A DNA stretch of 64,000 bases from assembly GCA_904066235.2 (NCBI GenBank), contig CAJFCV020000001.1:7812001-7876000 (forward strand). Reading direction: 5' to 3'. The DNA comes from Bursaphelenchus xylophilus. Its lineage: Eukaryota; Nematoda; Chromadorea; Rhabditida; Aphelenchoididae. The notes beneath the pieces were generated by a model. That model saw only the letters and a program-made list of their open reading frames with translations. It ran no database searches and was not told the origin of the DNA. Positions 57,184-64,000 of the stretch are shown here, piece after piece. The number at the start of each line of letters is the position of its first letter. The stretch's first letter is position 1. The translations under genes and the position numbers were made by a program.

Positions 57184-58872
57184 GATGGCACCCCCGAGGT
57201 TACACTGAGCACATCCCCTTTCTTTTCTGGCAGCAAATCTCCAATTCAGATGGCCAGAAAGGACACAAAACCGGCTCTCAGCCGGAAGCCGATCTTCTCC
57301 GTCTTCCTCTGAATATCCAAGGAGGAAGCAGAAGATGTGTGAAGTGACAACAGTCCGTGATTAACTGCAAACAACTAAACCGTTGTCCATTTACAACAAG
57401 AACACGAACACAATCAACAAACAAGTGTCAAGCAGTCACTAGCAAGTCTTATACAAGTCATGCAATCCGTGGAGAAAAGTCTCCTGAAAAGAACATGTCC
57501 TCATTCCCCTATTAATACCCGTCATTCGAACAGCACTTAGCCTTATTGCATGACCCATTCCAAAGGATTGGACGCGGATTAAAGAGCCCATAACCCTGAG
57601 CGGAAGTGCGGATTATTAGATGAAAAGTCGGGCCAAGTGTAGAAAACAAAGGGCCGAGCTTAATTAACCCCAGGGCATCTTCGCGTGGAGGATTTGTTTT
57701 TTGGCCAAGCTTCACTCACTTGGCCATTCTCTCGCGCATAAACTCGGTTCGTCCCATCCTTTTTTGGGGCCTGGAGGCTAGGACGGGGACCGAAAACTGA
57801 AACCAAAACAGATTCCAGGTCACAATAAGTTGGGCGGCCTTTGCGGTAACGAAAAAGAAAGGATTCGAGATCCCTGGACTTGCAGAGATGGTTGGTTAAT
57901 CACTTTAATTACTCTCGACATTCTTCTTCTTGTGCAAATTGAGTACCGAGCCAAGCATTAGGCAGTGAAACGGAATGCCAAATCGCGGATTTATAAAATT
58001 TAAATATTTTTCTATTATATTTTATTCAGGGGTGGCAAGCGGGGCCCTTTTGTTCCACTTTAGACCCGGGGCCCCGCGGGGTCGGGCCGGCAAAAATCAG
58101 GCCTGGCACGGTTAAGGCGCGAACTCCCAAATTTCCACTGATCTTACCGTCTCTGTGGTTCTAAAATCTGCTATGTGCAATATTATAAATATGTTCTAAG
58201 TTGGAACTTATATTATAACATATATGCAAAAAAGTACTATAAAGTAGCGAAAAAACTTCCGCGGCCTTTTTGTGATTGGGAACATCGCGTATCGATCGGA
58301 GTTTCTTATTGTACAAGCTAAATACATACCGAGTACTTGATTATCACGTGATTCTATCATACATATACCAGTACATGGTTAAACTTGGGCCATAACGAGG
58401 CGCGAGTAGTAAAGTAGTAAGCTTTTTTAGAACTTGAGATACTAAAAATACAATCCCATCAAAAAAATTTACCTGCGTGAAAACATTAAATGGCCTTTCA
58501 AGACAACCGGGACTGGAAATGACGCAGACCCGGCCCGCCTTAAAATTTGTCAGGCCCAGCCCGGTGGCCACCCTTGATTTTTTTGTTACATGGCGATGAA
58601 AGCTGACAAACAGTTAGGTTTGATATTAAACTAATTGCACGTATTTTAAGTATACATAAAGAATAATTCAATTCTGAATCCCCTTTCCTTACCCATCTAA
58701 ATGTAAATTCATTCCTCAAGTATGACTCGAACGTCGACAGTCAGCGACGTTAAGAGCATTTTTGTTGCACAATGATTCCATTTTGGACCTGAGGGCTTTC
58801 CCAGAGACTTTAATTAAAACAACATTCGAGGCCAGCTTTAACGAAGCTAATCCGCCAAGGGCAGAAAAGAAT
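57184..58872. other. Intergenic with one GGCCCGG-type element
   Basis: 5' flank of the multi-pass protein gene (an acceptor-like GATATTCAG lies near 57311 on the minus strand) and 3' flank of the propeller-like gene. Apart from the element at 58027-58576, nothing was recognised. Confidence 0.5.
58027..58576. repeat. GGCCCGG-type element, longest copy
   Basis: About 550 bp. Left GGGGTGGCAAGCGGGGCCC mirrors the right end CAGGCCCAGCCCGGTGGCCA then CCCTTGA (GGGTGGC against GCCACCC). The AT-rich middle contains ACCGTCTCTGTGGTTCTAAA, shared with 48745-48775. The right third is shared with 2150-2300. Confidence 0.65.
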
Positions 58873-61090
58873 TTATTTGAGGAGAGTAGAGAGATTCCAA
58901 GTCGGAACAAGAACCGTGGACGATCTGGACTCCAGAAGGTACGGAGGAAGTCGTTTCTCCAGGAAAAAGCGAGGGAATTCACTCTCCACCTTGGACTTGG
59001 TGATTCTGCAGAGAGGGCGCGGTTCGAAGGGATTCGGAATCTTGTGGATCATGACGTCGTCACAGCGGGGAGGCACCTCCGTCATCACCAGATCTCCTCG
59101 TGGATCGCAATCTATCAGAACTTGGCCAAATCGACTCAGAGCCGACTTTCTCACCTAATAACAGACATACAGAATACATACATAAGCCTTACCTTAACTT
59201 TGAAGAGTTTCAACTTCAACTTCTCTAAATCCAATGCGGCCAGTCTAAAAGTGGGACTAGGCCCAATTTCTGGGATCAGAGTGGGCCCCATCAGCCACAA
59301 ATAGAAGTGCATAAACTTGGTAGCCATGTATCCCCCGTCATATTGGCCGAACCAAATAAAAAAGCGGCCGAATACGAAAAGAAATGCACTGAAAGGGTGA
59401 CCACAATCCAAACTTATTTCACTTACTGGCACATAACAGTCGCCAGTATTTGGAGTTTCCATCTCCAATGACGGGGAGAGGCTGGGCTGACGAACGTTAG
59501 CCACATCGTCTTCCCTTTCTGAGCAATCATACATCCAAAATTGATGTTCATGTCTGGATGCAATGGCAGTCTAAAATAAATAATAAAACCCTTATTTCTG
59601 GTCTTACGCTTTGATCTCATGATTGTCAATTCCTCTGATATGGGGCTCAAAGCTGTTGGTCTTCGGATTGTAGATGAGACATCCGAGATGGGAACTGTCG
59701 AAGATCAGAGAAAACCCCTCTTTCTTTGCCAATAAGAAGTAAATGGAGTTGTTGTGGAGGAGAGGGACCGACTTCGGCCAGAGGTACAGCTCTTCTGGAT
59801 GCATCTGAGCTTTCTGTTCGAGATCAATCATCTAGAAATTACATTAGATGTGATGGGGGAGACACGATTTCTTGTCTGGTTACTGTAGTTGCGCAATCCG
59901 GAAAACCTAGACGATTTGGCAAAACGACAACTGGGGAAAGTAACTCCCGCTTGTACGCTAGCCAAACCAATGCCTCCTCACAAAAATTCCATTAGTGTCT
60001 TTCGACTGACCTGCGTAATGGACGTTTTTGTCCCCAATAACTCTTTTTGAAAATCGTCGAACCAGCCAATGAGTTGAAATCACAGCCAAATTTTTTTAAT
60101 GGCTAGCCAAAGTATCGTAATTGGTTTGAAGGCTCAAAGGGTTGGATCCAGGTTTTTACTAGCCATTTTAGTAATTTGGCTGTCATTTGCAACATTTTGA
60201 CACCCATTCCAACTTTTTAGCTAGCTTTTTTGAGGCTACAACGTTTCTTTTTTGCATTTCCTGGGAAAAACCCAGGAATAAAAAATTGGAATTACAATCT
60301 AAATGTCTTGTGCATATACTTACTGGTCTGTCCAAATCAAAATCTTGAAACTGATCCTGATATTTGGGATCCGATGCGATCATTTTGATCTTGCAGACTT
60401 CCCCCAATTCTCTTGATGTTTTCCCAATAATGAGAACGTATCCATGAGAAACAGCCCCAACTCCAACACGAATTCCCATGGGTCCCTCGAACTTGACATG
60501 CCTAATGCAGTCACAGCACACTTCCAGCTTGATCTTGTCGATCTGCATTCGATACTGGACAAGTTCAGCCTTTCGATGGTCGTATGTTAGCATGACCGCC
60601 AAGTCTTTCGCAACGAAATAAAACTCCAGGACTTCATCAGCAAACTCACCCAGTTCCAGCTTGTAATTCTTGATCTATAACTTCATAAGGATAATTGCAA
60701 TCTTTACCTTTTTCGTCTCTAAGTCTAACTCCAACAAAGCCAGTTTCCTTATTGCCCTAAGGTCGTTAGTGATGGAGAGTTCGTTGGTGGCTCCAATAAT
60801 GTATATTCTCTTAAAGATTGTTCATCGAATACCGTTACCGTAACCCTACCTTCCCAGAGAGTGAAATACTGTAAGTAAAAAAGTTATATGGGATCATTTC
60901 CTGAGGCAGTCTCATATTCAGTGAGTAATTGGGAGTAATCCATGGTTCAGATGTCATCGGTTTGGCCCACCAATCCGAGGGGGAATCAGTTTTCGGAATA
61001 AATGATTTATTAATCTCACCAGGTTTATCTCCGAAGCAAATGGAATGACAAGATTTACCCAAAATAGAAGTTTGTCAAGGAAGAAAACAT
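58873..61090 (-). CDS. Unrecognised protein with beta-propeller-like repeats
   Basis: Exons supported by phase: about 61090/61060-60850 (start unclear), 60809-60708, 60674-60324, 59831-59608, 59570-59427, 59388-59193, 59154-58873 (TAA at 58873-58875). Repeated beta-strand-like units (e.g. KRIYIIGATNEL, GYVLIIGKTSRE, NSIYFLLAKKEG) suggest a kelch/F-box-associated type propeller, but no motif is diagnostic. Two start models exist: ATG 61090 (MFSSLTNFYFG) spliced by GTAAAT to a 19-nt exon after TTTACTTACAG (ending at 60869), or a longer open stretch from about 61060 without an ATG. Intron 60323-59832 contains a short inverted repeat (AATGGCTAGCCA). Possibly a nematode-specific family. Confidence 0.5.
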
Positions 61091-61320
61091 ACAGGGAATA
61101 TATATCTATTTACAATGAAGCTGCAGATCAAGTCTCCTCCTTACCCATTACGAAAAAAATCTCATTTTACATATTTCACGAGAATTGATTTTACCTAAAA
61201 TATCGTAACGAATATGAAGGAGACAAGAATACAACTGTAGCAATCAGAAACAAGGAATTATGCCAAGTGAATACCCCAACTGACTTATTGCGTAATATGA
61301 TTTGGCACTGTTTGAGTCTT

Positions 61321-63822
61321 TTATAGCTGATACCACTTTTTTTTCTCGTACTTCTCTACCAATTTCGATGATCTTGACTGTAAACTCATAGCGTTGTTGC
61401 GCAACTGTTCGGTCGCATCGATAGTTGCATTCAGCTTGTCACCGCGTTCGTTCAAATTCTAAAAAAAAAATTGAAAAATCAATATTGACATTTAACCAAA
61501 AAGAATGTGAAAACATTATTTCGTTAAAAAAGGGTTACCTGAATGGCCAAAGTGGCTGCCTGGCCGGCAGTCAATCCTTGTCGTTGAGCGTTTTCCATAT
61601 TTACTTGAGACGACGTACTCGGGATCTGCTTGGCGACAGCTTTCACACTCGTTGTTGTAGTATTATTCGGTTTCTCCGCGACTGAAATCATTGATTGCAA
61701 TAATTACATATACTATTTTTCATACAGATCGCATCCAAGTCGACGACCTCCTTTTGTCCACCAGAGAATAATGTGGATACTCCTTTGAAAAAGGAACTTT
61801 TTGGCGGTTCTGGCATATCACAAGGAACAAACAATTCTCCCGCACTGTCCTCCACGTGCCCTCTTGTTTCCGCACAAACCGTAAGTTTTTGCATCTGAAA
61901 TAGCCAGCAAGTTCGTTAACAAGATAGGGGGATAACTGACTTCTGAGGGGGTCGCCATGTACATAACCAAGCCATGTTCGGAGAAGTCGGTTTTGCCGCA
62001 GATGCTGAAGATATTCGATAATAATTGGGGACAAGAACAAGATAAACAGCCCATCTTTTGGAGACACGGTTGCAGGAATAAAAAACTTACGGATCTTCAA
62101 TTTCGACTGATCGTCGGAATATTTGGGCGGTGAATAGCATTCGTAAAGAAGGGAGACTGAATACGATAAGATGGCCCGACGCACTGAGACACAGCAGGGC
62201 TGGATAGCCTCGGATATGTGTGGACGTCGACTGTAACAGAGACATGACAACCGAGCAGAAAGAAAATCGGTAACATTACTAACTTTATTCTAACTGCAAG
62301 CCTTACTTTAACCAGGGGAATGTCAGCCCGATGGTGGAACATCTGACTGTAGCCAGGAAGAGCGATGGCTTTGATGTCTTGCTCGGAAACGAAGACCCCC
62401 AATTGCTGGAACTCCTCCGAAAGTGGGGCTCCATTGGATTCTGAGGTTTGGGCGAAGGTCGGAGTCATGCTCGGCTTCGTTCGGATTCGGTTCTGATATA
62501 TTTTATCTCTATTTGCTGAATTCGGAGCCGAATCCTTCCCCGGATCTCGGTAACATTCTGCAGCCGCGCTAACAAGAGAAAAGTTTTTGTCCATAAAAAC
62601 TATATCGATTATTTGTTCTTGCAGCTTTATGACCCCATTACAAGGGGCCACCACCACTGACTGGGTTAATCGATTAGCGGGAAGGATAAGATTGAAGGCG
62701 ACAGTCACACCGCTGGACATCCCCAGCCATAGGCACGGCTCTTCACTGCTTTCTGCAACAGATTACATTTACGTAACCTTAAACAGACTTACGTCCTTTT
62801 TTGGCCGGTGAACTCATAAAACAGAGATTTGTAATGTAATCACTAGTCATATCTGACTTCTCTAACGACGAACACGATGGGGTGTGGGATAATAAACTTC
62901 CATTTCTCCCCGATTGTTCACCTGAATGCAGAAGCAAAATAAAGGAAGTGGTCAGAAATTAAAGGGGATAGGATTAGAGCGACAAAGGATGTTAATTACC
63001 GTTACAAGGCGCATCCAGATAGGCATCGTGAGTAGATACGGCAACTGATTGCGCCTTGGATAATACGGGCCGGGATCTGTCCGAAGATCGCTGCTTGAAC
63101 TCGGTGTTCAATCTCATGAACGACTTCTGATTGCCCGAAAATTGGGGCGGGGTTTGAGTCGAATGGACCGCCTGAATAAAGCAAAGGGTTAACCGAGGAT
63201 TAGAGTTAAAGAAAATACAGTGGAACCATTGATCAAGCGGACTGGTGAAGAAAAGCGGACAGTGCGGACATGACAGCGTTAGAAACATAAAGAGTGCAGA
63301 CTTTGTTCCGACTGGATGTCGAATGATTTGGAATAGGCGAGTTGACGATCTGCTGTGTAGCCGATGGATAAACTGCGAGCCATCTTCTTGGTCAATCTTC
63401 TGACCAGACTTGGCTTCTTCTTCAGTTTTCTCTCCATCTCTGCCAAGGGCTCTTCTGTCAGATCAATGGAAGGTTCTTTTGCCATTAGCGAACCAATCGA
63501 AGACCCCGGCGACAGAGTACAAGTAGAAGTGGGAGAACTGCAGAGCTCCTGTTCCAGAATACAGTCGCCCTTCGAACTAAGGCTTCCCCAGGACAATTTT
63601 TTTCTCCGAAAGTCCATGTCGAAGGTGGTATGACGAGAAAGGGTCGAGGCCCGACCTTTCTTTTCATTCGACTTCACAACATTTTCAGACGGCAAATTAA
63701 TCACGGCACTCTGTGAACAAAAGAAATGTAAAACTTATATACGCACCACAAGCAATCCTTAATTAATTAGAACCGTCAACTAACGCACTCACTTTCAACT
63801 GTCTACGTTTGCGTGAAAGCAA
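61321..63822 (-). CDS. tom-1: Tomosyn/STXBP5 homologue, C-terminal part (5' end beyond the window)
   Basis: Exons: 63822-63793, 63710-about 63290 (donor unresolved), 63171-63000, 62921-62793, 62752-62307, 62230-62091, 62004-61941, 61894-61723, 61681-61539, 61458-61321 (TAA). The Ser-rich region includes KSFMRLNTEFKQRSSDRSRP. Lgl-type WD40 pieces follow (EEPCLWLGMSSGVTVAFNLI; GHLIVFSLPSLRMLF; LVMYMATPSE). Then GELFVPCDMPEPPKSSFFKG (human: GELFTPVETPEAPNRGFFKG) and a C-terminal R-SNARE-like coil LNERGDKLNATIDATEQLRN ending YEKKKWYQL (human YKDKKWYQF). Tomosyn binds syntaxin and SNAP-25 and restrains vesicle priming. The 30-nt exon at 63822-63793 (LLSRKRRQLK) may be an alternative micro-exon. 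The N-terminal WD40 propeller lies off the right edge. Confidence 0.9.
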
Positions 63823-64000
63823 CTGAAATGTCATGGGATTACGATAAGTGTTATGTTATAATAGGGAAAGCAGTTCTAATATCTTTCGAAAATTATCACC
63901 TCAGGCTGTTAAATGTGCAGTGATATTATTGTTATGCATAGCTAGTTATGATTCCCAAAATTCTGACGCTATCTACGTCATCCTTCCAAGCAAATAAAAA
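63823..64000 (-). other. Intron of tomosyn at the window edge
   Basis: Minus-strand sequence upstream of the acceptor ATGACATTTCAG at 63823. No further exon was recognised before the edge. Confidence 0.5.

Noticed and set aside
58762..59304. 180-codon plus-strand frame
   Set aside because: Antisense to the last exons of the propeller-like gene, whose phases and borders are consistent.

Overview
The window reads as nematode genomic DNA. It holds multi-exon genes with short introns (many 45-55 nt), frequent TTTTAG/TTTCAG splice acceptors, several acceptors lying just before a start codon (typical of spliced-leader trans-splicing), and orthologues of C. elegans genes (daf-16, smu-1, prp-17, cuticlin, astacin, tomosyn). 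Species was not determined. I identified genes by recognising protein families in exons I joined by hand; no search was run, and exon borders are inferred from splice consensus and reading-frame continuity.

Layout. 0-3 kb: the C-terminal part of a SPD-2/CEP192-like centrosome protein (-) and dynactin p24 (+). 4.5-16 kb: the most notable locus, two tandem FoxO/daf-16 genes on the minus strand. Each has two alternative upstream exon sets that encode different first halves of the forkhead domain (a-type and b-type), joined to one common second half. 16-19.7 kb: gene-poor, with decayed elements. 19.8-32.9 kb: a leucine-rich-repeat membrane protein (+), smu-1 (-), a GRASP Golgi stacking protein (-), prp-17 (+) and, about 105 bp behind it, mrpl-52 (+), which looks like an operon. 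33-48.4 kb: a cuticlin (-), SCYL2 pseudokinase (-), a nicotinic-type Cys-loop receptor subunit (-), an astacin protease with EGF, CUB and TSP1 domains (+), and a TMEM134-type membrane protein (-). 48.5-53.5 kb: a repeat-dominated block with a 387-bp almost perfect inverted repeat, tRNA-derived sequences and nested fold-back elements. 53.5-64 kb: a mucin-like membrane protein (+), an unrecognised multi-pass protein (-), an unrecognised propeller-like protein (-), and tomosyn (-), whose 5' end runs off the right edge.

The genes do not form one pathway. FoxO is the transcription factor under insulin/AKT signalling; SMU-1 and PRP-17 are both spliceosome WD40 proteins; SCYL2, GRASP and tomosyn act in membrane traffic; cuticlin and astacin belong to cuticle biology.

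Fold-back (MITE-like) elements of at least six families fill introns and intergenic gaps. They include insertions in introns of daf-16 copy 2, cuticlin, astacin and the mucin-like gene.
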